From Flavobacterium chilense (GTDB lineage Bacteria; Bacteroidota; Bacteroidia; Flavobacteriales; Flavobacteriaceae): a stretch of DNA of 64,000 bases. Position 1 is the stretch's first letter. Each line of letters starts with the position of its first letter. The stretch spans positions 186,001-250,000 of the forward strand of contig NZ_LSYT01000010.1 of NCBI RefSeq assembly GCF_001602525.1, read 5' to 3'. The position numbers were made by a program, and so were the translations under genes. The notes beneath the pieces were generated by a model that searched no databases, was not told the origin of the DNA, and worked only from the letters and a program-made list of their open reading frames with translations. Below, piece by piece: positions 1-8,436 of this stretch.

Positions 1-1137
1 CTGCAAAGTTTTATTTGTTTGGGCGTTGTAACACTTTTATGGGTTGTTGTGGCATTTAGTCTCGCTTTTGGTGATCCTGTAGGATTTGGTTCCGGTGATC
101 ATTTTTACAGCTTTTTTGGTAACCCGACTACTTTTGCTTTTATGGATTATGTGGGTGTTTTGCCTCATAAGCAACTGGCCAGTACAATTCCGTTTATGTT
201 GTTTGCGCTGTTTCAAATGAAATTCGCGATTATTGCTCCGGCTATTATTACCGGTTCGTTTGCAGAGCGTGTTCGTTTTATATCCTATTTATTGTTCATT
301 AGTTTGTTTACCATATTTATCTATGCGCCTTTGTGCCATTCGGTTTGGTATCCAACAGGAATTTTAGGAAGTTATTTTGGTGTTAAAGATTTCGCCGGAG
401 GAACTGTGGTACATATGAGCTCAGGATTTGCAGCTCTTGCCGGAGTTTTGGTTTTAGGAAAAAGAAAAAACAGTCAGCATATACCAACCAATATTCCGTT
501 TGTATTATTAGGAACAGGAATGTTATGGTTTGGGTGGTTTGGGTTTAACGCCGGATCTGCTCTTGCTGCCAACGGAACTGCCGCAATGGCTTTTGCAACA
601 ACAACAACTTCATCTGCTGCTGCAATGTTAACCTGGGTTTTCTTTGACCGAATGAACGGAAGGAAAGTTTCGGCTCTTGGCGCCTGTATTGGCGCAGTTG
701 TAGGATTGGTTGCCATAACTCCGGCAGCAGGATTTATATCGGTTCCTGAAAGTATGTTTTTTGGATTTATAACAGCTTTGGTTTCGAACTCAGTTGTAAA
801 TTGTCGTTTATCAAAAAAATTCGATGATACGCTTGATGTTTTTGCCTGTCACGGTGTTGGCGGAATTATGGGAATGATTCTAACCGCAATTTTTGCTCAT
901 GGCAAAGATGCAAGTTTACTGCACGGAGGCTGGAATGTATTTGCGCATCATATGATGGCATTGGTTCTGGTTTCTATCTTTACTTTCTTTGGCGCTTATT
1001 TCTTATTTAAAGTGACTAATTTTATTATTCCGTTACGTGTTTCTGAAGAAAACGAACATATCGGATTAGATTTATCGCAACATGATGAAACCCTTGATCC
1101 AAAATTAAAACCAATTACTGAAGCCCATTACGGGTAA
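1..1137 (+). CDS. amtB: Ammonium transporter, Amt family (5' end outside window)
   Basis: Integral membrane channel for NH4+/NH3 uptake across the inner membrane. The frame is open from base 1, so the N-terminus lies upstream of the window; the TTG at 19 is not a real start. Family signatures include the LGVVTLLWVVVAFSLAFGD segment at the visible start and the two pore histidines in VVHMSSGF (around nt 410) and CHGVGGIMG (around nt 850). Roughly nine hydrophobic segments follow, then a short hydrophilic C-terminal tail of about 35 residues. In many bacteria amtB sits beside a PII (glnK) gene; if that holds here, the partner would be upstream and out of view. A long inverted repeat follows the stop codon. 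Confidence 0.95.
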   Translation: MQSFICLGVVTLLWVVVAFSLAFGDPVGFGSGDHFYSFFGNPTTFAFMDYVGVLPHKQLASTIPFMLFALFQMKFAIIAPAIITGSFAERVRFISYLLFISLFTIFIYAPLCHSVWYPTGILGSYFGVKDFAGGTVVHMSSGFAALAGVLVLGKRKNSQHIPTNIPFVLLGTGMLWFGWFGFNAGSALAANGTAAMAFATTTTSSAAAMLTWVFFDRMNGRKVSALGACIGAVVGLVAITPAAGFISVPESMFFGFITALVSNSVVNCRLSKKFDDTLDVFACHGVGGIMGMILTAIFAHGKDASLLHGGWNVFAHHMMALVLVSIFTFFGAYFLFKVTNFIIPLRVSEENEHIGLDLSQHDETLDPKLKPITEAHYG

Positions 1138-1160
1138 AAAAACATTTATAGTATTAAAAT

Positions 1161-1236
1161 TAGCCCCGAATTCACGAATTTTTCTTCTTCTATTTTGTGA
1201 TAATAGATTAATTAAAAATTCGTGAATTCGGGGCTA
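1161..1236. repeat. 23-bp perfect inverted repeat
   Basis: Arms at 1161-1183 and 1214-1236 are exact reverse complements, separated by 30 bases. The block CGAATTCACGAATT also occurs near 26,903 and, inverted, near 27,052, so this belongs to a dispersed family. The position after amtB suggests it may also end transcription. It overlaps the ATG of an over-extended trmB reading frame. Confidence 0.85.
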
Positions 1237-1282
1237 AAAATTTTAAAACCCAATTCAGCTATTTTCATTCGTTTATATTCCT

Positions 1283-1290
1283 TAATTTTG
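1283..1290 (+). promoter_or_regulatory. Putative -7 promoter element for trmB
   Basis: TAATTTTG matches the Bacteroidota -7 consensus TAnnTTTG. It lies 19 bases before the GTG at 1309 and inside the longer ORF that begins at 1222, which argues for the GTG start. No clear -33 TTTG was found at the usual distance. Confidence 0.4.
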
Positions 1291-1308
1291 CTGAAAATTT
1301 TTGTAAAA

Positions 1309-1986
1309 GTGGGAAGTAAAAATAAACTAAAAAGATTCAGAGAAAACGAAACATTTCAAAACGTTTTTCAACCAACCAGAGAAGAAGTTGTAGGCAATTT
1401 AATGCCTTTGAGAGGAAAATGGAATTCTGATTTCTTTAAAAATGACAATCCATTAGTTTTAGAATTAGGATGTGGAAAAGGAGAATATTCTGTTGGATTA
1501 GCTGAAAAATATCCTAACAAAAATTTTATCGGAATTGATATTAAAGGTGCCCGTTTTTGGAGAGGCGCTAAAACCGCTGTTGAAAACGGACTTCATAATG
1601 TTGCTTTTGTTCGAACTCAAATCGAATTAATCAATCATATTTTTGCCGAAAATGAAGTGGATGAAATCTGGATTACTTTTCCGGATCCGCAAATTAAATA
1701 CAAAAGAACAAAACACAGAATGACCAATTCGGAGTTTTTAAAATTGTATAAAAAAATCCTTAAAAAAGACGGTGTTGTAAACCTTAAAACCGATAGCGAA
1801 TTCATGCACGGTTACACTCTGGGATTACTTCACGGTGAAGGACATGAGGTTTTATACGCCAACCATAATGTCTACAGAAACGAAGGAAGCCCGGAAGAAG
1901 TTACTGCTTTTCAGACTTTTTATGAAAAACAATATTTAGAAATTAATAAGGCAATTACGTATATTCGCTTTAAAATTAAAGACTAA
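1309..1986 (+). CDS. trmB: tRNA (guanine-N7)-methyltransferase
   Basis: Adds m7G at position 46 of tRNA using S-adenosylmethionine. The SAM-binding motif LELGCGKGEYSVGLA is followed by IGIDIKGARFW, and the family motif ITFPDPQIKYKRTKHR is present. The reading frame can be extended to an ATG at 1222, but that ATG lies inside an inverted repeat and the extra 29 residues do not resemble the family. The family typically begins GSKNKLKRF, which here follows a GTG at 1309, giving 225 residues. A -7-like element just upstream supports this start. The LysE-type gene follows after 43 bases and may be co-transcribed. Confidence 0.93.
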   Translation: MGSKNKLKRFRENETFQNVFQPTREEVVGNLMPLRGKWNSDFFKNDNPLVLELGCGKGEYSVGLAEKYPNKNFIGIDIKGARFWRGAKTAVENGLHNVAFVRTQIELINHIFAENEVDEIWITFPDPQIKYKRTKHRMTNSEFLKLYKKILKKDGVVNLKTDSEFMHGYTLGLLHGEGHEVLYANHNVYRNEGSPEEVTAFQTFYEKQYLEINKAITYIRFKIKD

Positions 1987-2029
1987 CTTTAATTTTAAAA
2001 ACATATTTCCAACTACATTAAATAACTGA

Positions 2030-2665
2030 ATGGCATTACTTACCCCATTACTTTCAGGTTTTCTTGCCGCTTTCATTGGGATTATTCCACCTGGTTTAAT
2101 CAATATGACCGCAGCCAAAGTAAATCTTAAAGAAGGAAAAAAGAATGCTTTGTGGTTTGTTGCCGGTGCTATTTTAGTTATCTTTTTTCAGGTTTATGTA
2201 GCGGTTTTATTTGCTCAGGTAATTGACAACCGACCTGATGTGGTAACATTGTTACGTGAAGTTGGGTTTGCTATTTTCTCTATTTTAACGATTTACTTTT
2301 TGTTTATCGCAAAAGAGCCTAAAGCCAAAAAATCGAAGATTAAAAAGAGCAGTAAAAAAAGTCGTTTCTTTTTAGGAATGCTGCTTTCGGGTCTGAATTT
2401 TTTCCCTATTCCGTATTATGTTGTGGTAAGTGTTACTTTGGCTTCTTATCATCTTTTTGTATTCGAAAGCAACATTATTTTTACTTTTGTAATGGGCTCT
2501 GTTCTAGGCTCGTTTGCTGCTTTGTACAGCTATATTGGTTTCTTTGGACGAATAGAAAAAAAGACCGATTACTTAATGAAAAACATGAATACCATTATAG
2601 GGAGCATCACTGGATTAGTGGCTGTGGTAACACTCTTTAATATCCTGAATTACTATTTCGGGTAA
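2030..2665 (+). CDS. LysE/RhtB-family amino-acid exporter-like protein
   Basis: A 211-residue inner-membrane protein with about six hydrophobic segments, in line with the 200-220 residues usual for LysE/RhtB translocators. The N-terminus has the family's Gly/Pro-rich pattern (GFLAAFIGIIPPGLINMTAAK). A Lys/Ser-rich cytoplasmic loop around residues 95-115 separates the two halves. The substrate cannot be read from the sequence; amino acids or similar small metabolites are exported by known members. It follows trmB by 43 bases, and a short palindrome at 2676-2693 lies after the stop. Confidence 0.75.
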   Translation: MALLTPLLSGFLAAFIGIIPPGLINMTAAKVNLKEGKKNALWFVAGAILVIFFQVYVAVLFAQVIDNRPDVVTLLREVGFAIFSILTIYFLFIAKEPKAKKSKIKKSSKKSRFFLGMLLSGLNFFPIPYYVVVSVTLASYHLFVFESNIIFTFVMGSVLGSFAALYSYIGFFGRIEKKTDYLMKNMNTIIGSITGLVAVVTLFNILNYYFG

Positions 2666-2675
2666 ATAATACTAC

Positions 2676-2693
2676 TCCCGATAACTATCGGGA
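2676..2693. repeat. Short palindrome (TCCCGATA/TATCGGGA)
   Basis: An 8-bp arm pair separated by two bases, directly after the LysE-like stop codon and followed by A-rich DNA. It may act in termination, but the loop is too short for a standard hairpin unless the inner pairs open. Confidence 0.4.
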
Positions 2694-2723
2694 TAAAAAC
2701 ATCAAAAGGATTTCTTAAATTAG

Positions 2724-2805
2724 TTTCACGCAGATTTTGCAAATCCATACAGATCTAAAAGGGAATTTATTTTAATCCGCTTAAATCTGCTAAATCTGGA
2801 TGAAA
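2724..2805. repeat. Imperfect inverted repeat, CACGCAGATT family
   Basis: TTTCACGCAGATTTTGCA at the left end pairs imperfectly with a TCTGGATGAAA right end. A clearer copy is at 26,952-27,047. The two copies share the blocks TTTCACGCAGATTTTGCA and ACAGATCTAA, showing a dispersed intergenic family. Confidence 0.65.
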
Positions 2806-2830
2806 ATTTATAAATGAGTATTTCAATTTT

Positions 2831-3157
2831 ATGGCTGAAGATAATTTTTTTGAGAGAGTTTATGCAATTGCCAGACAAATTCCGTACGGAAAAGTAACTT
2901 CATATGGCGCTATTGCAAAAGCCTTAGGAACAGCCCGTTCTGCACGAATGGTAGGCTGGGCAATGAATGCCTGTCACAATATGGATGATGTTCCAGCGCA
3001 CAGAGTAGTAAACCGAAAAGGGCTCTTGACCGGAAAACATCATTTTGACGGTACCAACTTAATGCAACAGCTTCTGGAAAGCGAAGGTATTGAAGTTGTT
3101 GACAATCAAATTATAGATCTCGAAAAACACTTTTGGACACCTGAGATTACCATATAA
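2831..3157 (+). CDS. Alkyltransferase-like protein (ATL; MGMT family without active cysteine)
   Basis: A 108-residue protein with only the C-terminal DNA-binding domain of O6-alkylguanine DNA alkyltransferases. Recognisable segments are IPYGKVTSYGAIAKALG (helix-turn-helix) and ARMVGWAMNAC. Where true transferases have PCHR, this protein has PAHRVV, so the alkyl-accepting cysteine is replaced by alanine. Known ATL proteins bind O6-alkylguanine lesions and pass them to nucleotide excision repair; that role is inferred from the family. The stop codon lies within the left outer arm of the inverted repeat at 3150-3387. Confidence 0.88.
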   Translation: MAEDNFFERVYAIARQIPYGKVTSYGAIAKALGTARSARMVGWAMNACHNMDDVPAHRVVNRKGLLTGKHHFDGTNLMQQLLESEGIEVVDNQIIDLEKHFWTPEITI

Positions 3158-3387
3158 GTGATATAAGTTCATTTAAAAGTTCAACTTCTTTCTATTCGTC
3201 TAGTTTGTCATCCCGAGGAACGAGGGATCTCCGCAAGAAACTCCGCAAGCAAGATTTTCAATCTTTGTCGAGCTACTAACGGAGATCCCTCGTTCCTCGG
3301 GATGACAAAAATGCGCGTAATAACTTTGACAAAGATTCAGAAACTATTTTAAGTCCCAACTAAAATGAACTTACATCACTTATATGG
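3150..3387. repeat. Nested inverted repeat between convergent genes
   Basis: Outer arms of 25 bases (3150-3174 and 3363-3387) differ at one position. Inner arms of 30 bases (3204-3233 and 3280-3309; core GTCATCCCGAGGAACGAGGG) match exactly. The element fills the gap between two convergent genes and could be a MITE-like insertion or a bidirectional terminator. The outer end CTTATATGGTTTAA recurs at about 24,695-24,707. Confidence 0.85.
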
Positions 3388-3395
3388 TTTAAATT

Positions 3396-4721
3396 CTAAA
3401 TCAAACAAATCACAAAACTCGTTTTATCATCATCAGTTTGGTAGCTTAAATATCCGCCGTGTGCTTCGATGATATTCTTAGAAAGTGTTAAACCAATTCC
3501 GGCTCCGTCTTTTCTGGTGGTAAAGAATGGCAGGAATACTTTATCTCTAATTTCGTCATCGATTCCTTTTCCGTTATCCGAAATAATGATAAAAAAGCGA
3601 TTGTTCTCTGTATAACTAGACAAAAACATCTTCTTTTCTACCTTTTCTTTCAGCGCATAAACACTATTGGTGATTAAGTTAATAATCACTTGTTCCATCT
3701 GGTTTTTATCAATCAAAATCGACCTTGAACTATTAATTTCATTGATTAATTCAATATTTTCAGCTTTCAAAATCGGGCTCATAATACGCATACAATCTTC
3801 AAAAAGCGCGTTTATTGGCGTCATTTGTTTGTTTGGCGTTGGGAGCATGGCCAGTTTTCTGTAATTCTCTACAAAAACCTGCAAATGGTCACTTCGGTTT
3901 ATTATTGTCGAAATACTGCTTTTGATGTCATCAAAATCATCTTCTTCGAGTTGCTCCTGATCAACAATTTGAAGTAAATTTTGCGAAAGCGCACGAATTG
4001 GCGTTAAGGAATTCATTAATTCGTGCGAAATGATTTTCATCAGATTAATCCAGGCTTCTTTTTCTTTTTTCTCAATCACACGCTGAATACTATCTAGTAA
4101 AATGATAAAATATTCTTTATCGTATGTTTTTGTAACCGATGTCTGAAGTACAAAAGTCTGCAAATCCTGACTTTCAATTTTTATCGAAATTGCCGATTTT
4201 AATTCGGCAAAACCAGCCTTTTCAATTTCATCACAAAGCGATGGCAAATAATTTTTCAGATATCCCCAATGGCTTACTTTTGGAACTTTAAACAAGTCTG
4301 AAAAACAATCGTTCATTAAAAAAATAGCCCAATCATCGTTTTCTTTTTCGAGAATTAAAGTTCCTGTATCAATATTATTCAAAATCGATTTATAGATAAG
4401 TTCTCTTGAAGTTTGGTCTTGTTGCTGGTATTTTAAAGTATTATACAAAAGATACAGATTACTGAAATTTTGCTTTTTATACTCTTCCGGGAAATTGGTA
4501 GAAAAATCATTTTGCAAAATCGAAAGCAATATTTTATCATAAAACAATGAATGATTTTTGACGAAAAAATACATTTCAAATAAGAGTATGAAAATAAAAA
4601 AACCTACTAAGATTGCGTTATAATAAAGTGTTTTATAGATCAGAAAGACGCAAAAGAAAAAGGGTATCATAATAATGAGAACCCTTAAAAACAAAGCGTT
4701 GTAAAATTTCCAGTTTTTCAT
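3396..4721 (-). CDS. Sensor histidine kinase (NtrY/NtrB-like)
   Basis: Membrane kinase of 441 residues paired with the sigma-54 activator encoded 3 bases upstream. The N-terminus has two close hydrophobic spans (about residues 12-54) with almost no periplasmic loop, which suggests sensing within or near the membrane. A PAS-like middle region follows. The H-box is ISHELMNSLTPIRA (phospho-His near residue 232), the N-box NQMEQVIINLITNSV, and the G-boxes DNGKGIDD and GAGIGLTLSKNIIEAHGG, all intact. It is expected to phosphorylate the neighbouring response regulator. The start codon directly follows the regulator's stop, so the two are translated as one unit. The signal is unknown. Confidence 0.92.
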   Translation of the reverse strand: MKNWKFYNALFLRVLIIMIPFFFCVFLIYKTLYYNAILVGFFIFILLFEMYFFVKNHSLFYDKILLSILQNDFSTNFPEEYKKQNFSNLYLLYNTLKYQQQDQTSRELIYKSILNNIDTGTLILEKENDDWAIFLMNDCFSDLFKVPKVSHWGYLKNYLPSLCDEIEKAGFAELKSAISIKIESQDLQTFVLQTSVTKTYDKEYFIILLDSIQRVIEKKEKEAWINLMKIISHELMNSLTPIRALSQNLLQIVDQEQLEEDDFDDIKSSISTIINRSDHLQVFVENYRKLAMLPTPNKQMTPINALFEDCMRIMSPILKAENIELINEINSSRSILIDKNQMEQVIINLITNSVYALKEKVEKKMFLSSYTENNRFFIIISDNGKGIDDEIRDKVFLPFFTTRKDGAGIGLTLSKNIIEAHGGYLSYQTDDDKTSFVICLI

Positions 4722-4724
4722 TGT

Positions 4725-6071
4725 TTAGCTGTTTTTCAGATCGTATTTTTCAATTCTTCTGTACAAAGCAGCCCTTGACAAGCCTAATTCTTCGGCAGCT
4801 TTGCTAATGTTTCCATTGTGTTTGAAGAGTGCTTTTTCTACAGCCATTTTTTCCATTTCAGACAACGGGTTTTCATCATTTTCCTGAATCTCTTCAAAGT
4901 CCAGAATATCTAAATTGTTTACAGAAATGGTATGGTGATCTGCGAGGATTAAAGCACGTTCGATCTTATTCTCTAATTCACGAATATTTCCTTTCCAGGG
5001 ATATTTCTCCAGATAAGGCGCAACATTGTCTTCAAAACGCCAATTCTCCTGATTGTATTTTTCGGCAACTTTATCCAGAATAAAATGTGCCATGGGAACA
5101 ATATCATCTTTTCGTTCACGCAAAGGCGGCAGGTTTATTTCCATGGTATTAATGCGATACAGCAAATCTTCTCGAAAGGTTTTACTTTTTACCTCAGCTT
5201 TGATATCATTATTGGTTGCCGAAATTATTCTGACATTTAAAGGTCTTGCCTTACTTTCACCCAAACGAGTCACTGTTTTGGTTTGCAGAACATGCAGTAA
5301 TTTAGATTGCAGGTGCAATGGTATATTCCCTATTTCGTCCAGAAAAATCGTTCCGCCAGAAGCTGTTTCAAATCTTCCGGCTGTATCTGTTTTGGCATCT
5401 GTAAAAGCTCCTTTTGCATATCCGAACAATTCGCTTTCGAACAGATTATCACTCAAAGAACCTAAATCTACATGTACAAAAGGCTGTTCTTTTCGTTCTG
5501 AATTTTGATGGATAAACTCTGCAAAAACATATTTCCCTGTTCCGTTTTCGCCCAATATTAAAACATTTGCATCTGTTCTGGCAACTCTTTCGGCAATCGA
5601 ATAGGCTTGTTTTATTTTAAGCGAATTTCCAACAAAATAGTTCTTTGTGATTTTTTCTTCCACCACTTTTTTATTGTTTTTTCTGCTTTCGATTACCGCT
5701 TTATCTATGATCTCAAATAATTTTTCGTTGTTCCAGGGCTTTAAAACATAATCAAAAGCACCAATTTTTATTCCTTCAACAGCCGTTTCAATTTTACCAA
5801 ACGCAGTCATCAAAATCACAATCGTTTTAGGCGAAAGTGTTTTAATTTCTTTTAGCCAGTGAATACCTTCTCGCCCATCTTCAAAACCAATTCGGTAATT
5901 CATGTCTAACAAAACCACATTTATTTCATTTTCATTTAAGATTGAAATGATTTTTTTGGGATTATTTGTCGTAAAAATGGTTTCAAAATGTTTTTTAAGA
6001 ATCATTTTTGCCGAAAAAAGAATTTCTTCCTGATCGTCAACAATTAATATTTGGGCTTGTTTTTTTCGCAT
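4725..6071 (-). CDS. Sigma-54-dependent response regulator, NtrC family
   Basis: A 448-residue transcription activator in three parts. The receiver domain (about 1-120) has its phospho-acceptor in VVLLDMNYR. The AAA+ domain (about 150-380) has Walker A GENGTGKY, the sigma-54 contact loop as GAFTDA and Walker B GTIFLDEIGNI. A Fis-type helix-turn-helix ends the protein (NISKAAEELGLSRAALYRRI). GAFTDA replaces the textbook GAFTGA. Divergent to it is the adaptor/ABC operon starting at 6230; two TGTTC-N6-GAACA sites and a -24/-12-like sequence lie between, so this operon is the likely target. Confidence 0.94.
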   Translation of the reverse strand: MRKKQAQILIVDDQEEILFSAKMILKKHFETIFTTNNPKKIISILNENEINVVLLDMNYRIGFEDGREGIHWLKEIKTLSPKTIVILMTAFGKIETAVEGIKIGAFDYVLKPWNNEKLFEIIDKAVIESRKNNKKVVEEKITKNYFVGNSLKIKQAYSIAERVARTDANVLILGENGTGKYVFAEFIHQNSERKEQPFVHVDLGSLSDNLFESELFGYAKGAFTDAKTDTAGRFETASGGTIFLDEIGNIPLHLQSKLLHVLQTKTVTRLGESKARPLNVRIISATNNDIKAEVKSKTFREDLLYRINTMEINLPPLRERKDDIVPMAHFILDKVAEKYNQENWRFEDNVAPYLEKYPWKGNIRELENKIERALILADHHTISVNNLDILDFEEIQENDENPLSEMEKMAVEKALFKHNGNISKAAEELGLSRAALYRRIEKYDLKNS

Positions 6072-6085
6072 GATTATTATTTTTT

Positions 6086-6122
6086 GTCCGATAACGAACG
6101 GTCAACTGTTCATTATCGAACA
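6086..6122. promoter_or_regulatory. Two tandem activator-binding palindromes
   Basis: Site 2 (6107-6122) is the perfect dyad TGTTC-ATTATC-GAACA; site 1 (6086-6101) is TGTCC-GATAAC-GAACG. Centres are 21 bases apart, two helical turns. They sit about 65-100 bases upstream of the -24 element, where enhancer sites for NtrC-type activators are expected. Confidence 0.65.
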
Positions 6123-6186
6123 CTATGTTTTTGGATCATTTTTAAAGCTTCTTTAGAATCAATGCTTTACAGATAATAAATTTTAC

Positions 6187-6200
6187 GGCACAGTATTTAC
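6187..6200 (+). promoter_or_regulatory. Putative sigma-54 promoter (-24/-12)
   Basis: GGCACAGTATTTAC gives GG at -24 and, ten bases later, AC where GC is standard at -12. The -24 half (GGCAC) is exact. It lies 30 bases before the adaptor gene start. The imperfect -12 element keeps confidence moderate. Confidence 0.45.
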
Positions 6201-6229
6201 CTATTGACTATCAGTAAATTATTAAAGAA

Positions 6230-7477
6230 ATGGACACAGTAATTCCTCGTAAAAATAGAAAATTTAGATATCTCACAATAGCAATTGGAGTTTTTTTAGT
6301 TTTGGCAGCAATTCTCTTTTTTTCATTCAATACCAAAAGAAGCTTGAATGTAAAAGGAGACGAATTAAGCATTCAAAAAGCTGAAAAAGCTTTTTTTGAA
6401 GATTTTGTGGTTTTTCAGGCCAAAGTTGAACCTTTGAATGTAATGCTTGTGAATGTTACCGAAGGAGGATCTGTAAAAGAAATTTTTGTCGAAAATGGTG
6501 CAATGGTTACCAAAGGGCAATCACTGGCACGTTTGTACAATCCAAATACAGAACTTAATTACCTAACTCAGGAAACCGCTATTATTGAGCAAATTAACAA
6601 TTTGAACACTGGAAAACTGAACATTAGAAATCAGGAACTAAATTTAACTAAAGACTTGGTTTTAATAGAACATGATTATAATGATGCAAAAAGATTATAT
6701 GATATGAATGCTAAATTATATGAAAAAGAAGTGATTTCCAGAAATGACTGGAACAACTTTAAAGAAAGTCTTCGTTTTCAGGAAGAACGAAAAAAAACAA
6801 TTCAGCAAAGTATTCAAAAAGAAAAACAAACCAATCAGATTCAGATTTCACAAATCAACAATTCGATTCAAACCATGGAAAAGAGTCTGGATATTTTGAG
6901 AAATAACAAAAAGAACTTTCTAATTATTGCTCCTGAATCCGGCCGATTAACTTCTTTTCAACCTGTTTTAGGAAAAACTTTTCAGGCTGGCGAAAGTATT
7001 GGAAAAATAGACTCTAAACAAGGCTACAAATTAACTGCCGACGTTGATGAATTTTATCTTGAAAAAGTACGCGAAGGTCTAAAAGGTCAGGTTGAATTTA
7101 AAGGAAAAAATCTTGAAGTGGTAGTAACAAAAGTAATTCCTGAAGTAAAAGGCGGACATTTTATTGTAGAGCTGGCTTTTACATCTAAGGAAAGTATTGT
7201 TCTGCAAGACGGATTAAGTTTTGGTGTAAAACTGATTTTATCTGAAAAAAATAAAACACTGGTAATTCCAAAAGGAATCTTTAATCAGGAAACAGCAGGA
7301 AAATGGATTTTTGTAGTAAAAGGAAATAAAGCCGAAAGAAGAAACATAAAATTAGGCCGCGAAAACCCTTCGTATTATGAAGTACTTGGAGGCTTAAAAG
7401 AAGGCGAATCTGTGATCACTTCGTCCTATGTTGACTATAAAGATGTAGATGAATTATCAATTAGTAATTCGCAGTAA
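6230..7477 (+). CDS. Periplasmic adaptor (MacA/HlyD-like membrane fusion protein)
   Basis: A 415-residue adaptor that would link an inner-membrane ABC transporter to an outer-membrane channel. It has one N-terminal membrane span (about 14-31), a split lipoyl/barrel-sandwich hybrid domain (VNVTEGGSVKEIFVENGAMVTKGQ, in two parts around residue 80 and 240), and a long Gln/Asn/Lys-rich coiled coil between about 110 and 225. Beta-barrel and membrane-proximal domains follow. It is first in an operon with an ATPase and FtsX-type permease, the MacA-MacB arrangement. No TolC-like gene is in the window. Confidence 0.88.
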   Translation: MDTVIPRKNRKFRYLTIAIGVFLVLAAILFFSFNTKRSLNVKGDELSIQKAEKAFFEDFVVFQAKVEPLNVMLVNVTEGGSVKEIFVENGAMVTKGQSLARLYNPNTELNYLTQETAIIEQINNLNTGKLNIRNQELNLTKDLVLIEHDYNDAKRLYDMNAKLYEKEVISRNDWNNFKESLRFQEERKKTIQQSIQKEKQTNQIQISQINNSIQTMEKSLDILRNNKKNFLIIAPESGRLTSFQPVLGKTFQAGESIGKIDSKQGYKLTADVDEFYLEKVREGLKGQVEFKGKNLEVVVTKVIPEVKGGHFIVELAFTSKESIVLQDGLSFGVKLILSEKNKTLVIPKGIFNQETAGKWIFVVKGNKAERRNIKLGRENPSYYEVLGGLKEGESVITSSYVDYKDVDELSISNSQ

Positions 7478-7581
7478 ACAGTTTTCAGTCACAGTTCACA
7501 GTTCACAATTAACAATTAACAATTAACAACGTTTCAATCATCAATCAAAAAACAATCAATAACAACTAAAATTTTAAAACT

Positions 7582-8289
7582 ATGATAACAATTCAAAATT
7601 TAACCAAAGTTTTTAGAACAGAAGAAGTAGAAACTTCAGCTTTAAGCGGAATAACTTTAGAAATTAAAAAAGGGGATTTTTTAACGATTATGGGGCCTTC
7701 TGGTTGTGGAAAATCAACTTTACTGAATATTATTGGTCTTCTGGATAGTGCCAGTGGCGGAAGTTACAAACTTTTAGATCAGGAAATGATAGGCCTGAAA
7801 GAAAAAGGAAGAGCTGCTGTTCGTAAAGAAAATATTGGTTTTATTTTTCAGAATTTCAACTTAATCGATGAGCTTTCTGTTTATGACAATATTGAATTGC
7901 CTTTGCTTTATAATAATGTAAAAGCAGCTGACAGAAAACAAAAAATAGAAGCTATTGCCGAGAAATTAAATATCTCTCATCGATTAAAACACTTTCCGCA
8001 ACAACTTTCGGGAGGTCAGCAACAAAGGGTTGCCGTTGCCAGAGCTTTGGTAAATGATCCTAAAATTATTTTAGCCGATGAGCCTACCGGAAATCTGGAT
8101 AGTAAAAATGGTAATGAAGTAATGGAACTTTTAACTGATTTACATGCTAAAGGTGCTACAATTTTGATGGTTACACACTCTGATTATGATGCTTCGTTTT
8201 CGCAAAGAACGATCCATATGAAAGATGGTGTTATATTTTCTGAAAAACTAAATCAGAGAAATGTTGATGTTTTTATGGACGCTAAATAA
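7582..8289 (+). CDS. ABC transporter ATP-binding protein, LolD/MacB type
   Basis: A 235-residue ATPase. Walker A is GPSGCGKSTLLN, the Q-loop lies in FIFQNFNLI, the signature is LSGGQQQRVAVARAL, Walker B is IILADEPTGNLD and the switch His is in VTHSD. These features place it in the MacB/LolD/FtsE group that works with FtsX-like permeases by mechanotransmission rather than substrate passage. It sits between the adaptor gene and the permease gene. The gap before it (7478-7581) holds short tandem copies of CAGTTCACA and AACAATTAAC, typical spacer DNA in this genome. Confidence 0.93.
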   Translation: MITIQNLTKVFRTEEVETSALSGITLEIKKGDFLTIMGPSGCGKSTLLNIIGLLDSASGGSYKLLDQEMIGLKEKGRAAVRKENIGFIFQNFNLIDELSVYDNIELPLLYNNVKAADRKQKIEAIAEKLNISHRLKHFPQQLSGGQQQRVAVARALVNDPKIILADEPTGNLDSKNGNEVMELLTDLHAKGATILMVTHSDYDASFSQRTIHMKDGVIFSEKLNQRNVDVFMDAK

Positions 8290-8296
8290 ATACAAA

Positions 8297-8368
8297 ATGA
8301 TAAAATTTATTGTAACAGCAATCGTGATTCTAATGGGATTTGTTTGCAAAGTATTAGCTATGATTTAA
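8297..8368 (+). CDS. Possible 23-residue hydrophobic peptide
   Basis: An ATG-initiated frame starts 7 bases after the ATPase stop: MIKFIVTAIVILMGFVCKVL and three more residues. It would form one membrane span. It could be a small subunit of the transporter, or chance. Only position and hydrophobicity support it. Confidence 0.25.
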   Translation: MIKFIVTAIVILMGFVCKVLAMI

Positions 8369-8436
8369 AACTTACCTGTACCATAAAACTGTAAGTTAAT
8401 CCAAAAACGAACTATAATAACTATAAAAAATAAAAC

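Noticed and set aside
5053..5508. 151-residue plus-strand ORF
   Set aside because: Antisense shadow of the AAA+ domain of the sigma-54 activator.
4725..6071. GAFTDA instead of GAFTGA in the activator
   Set aside because: As far as I know this variant is common in Bacteroidota regulators, so it is not reported as unusual.
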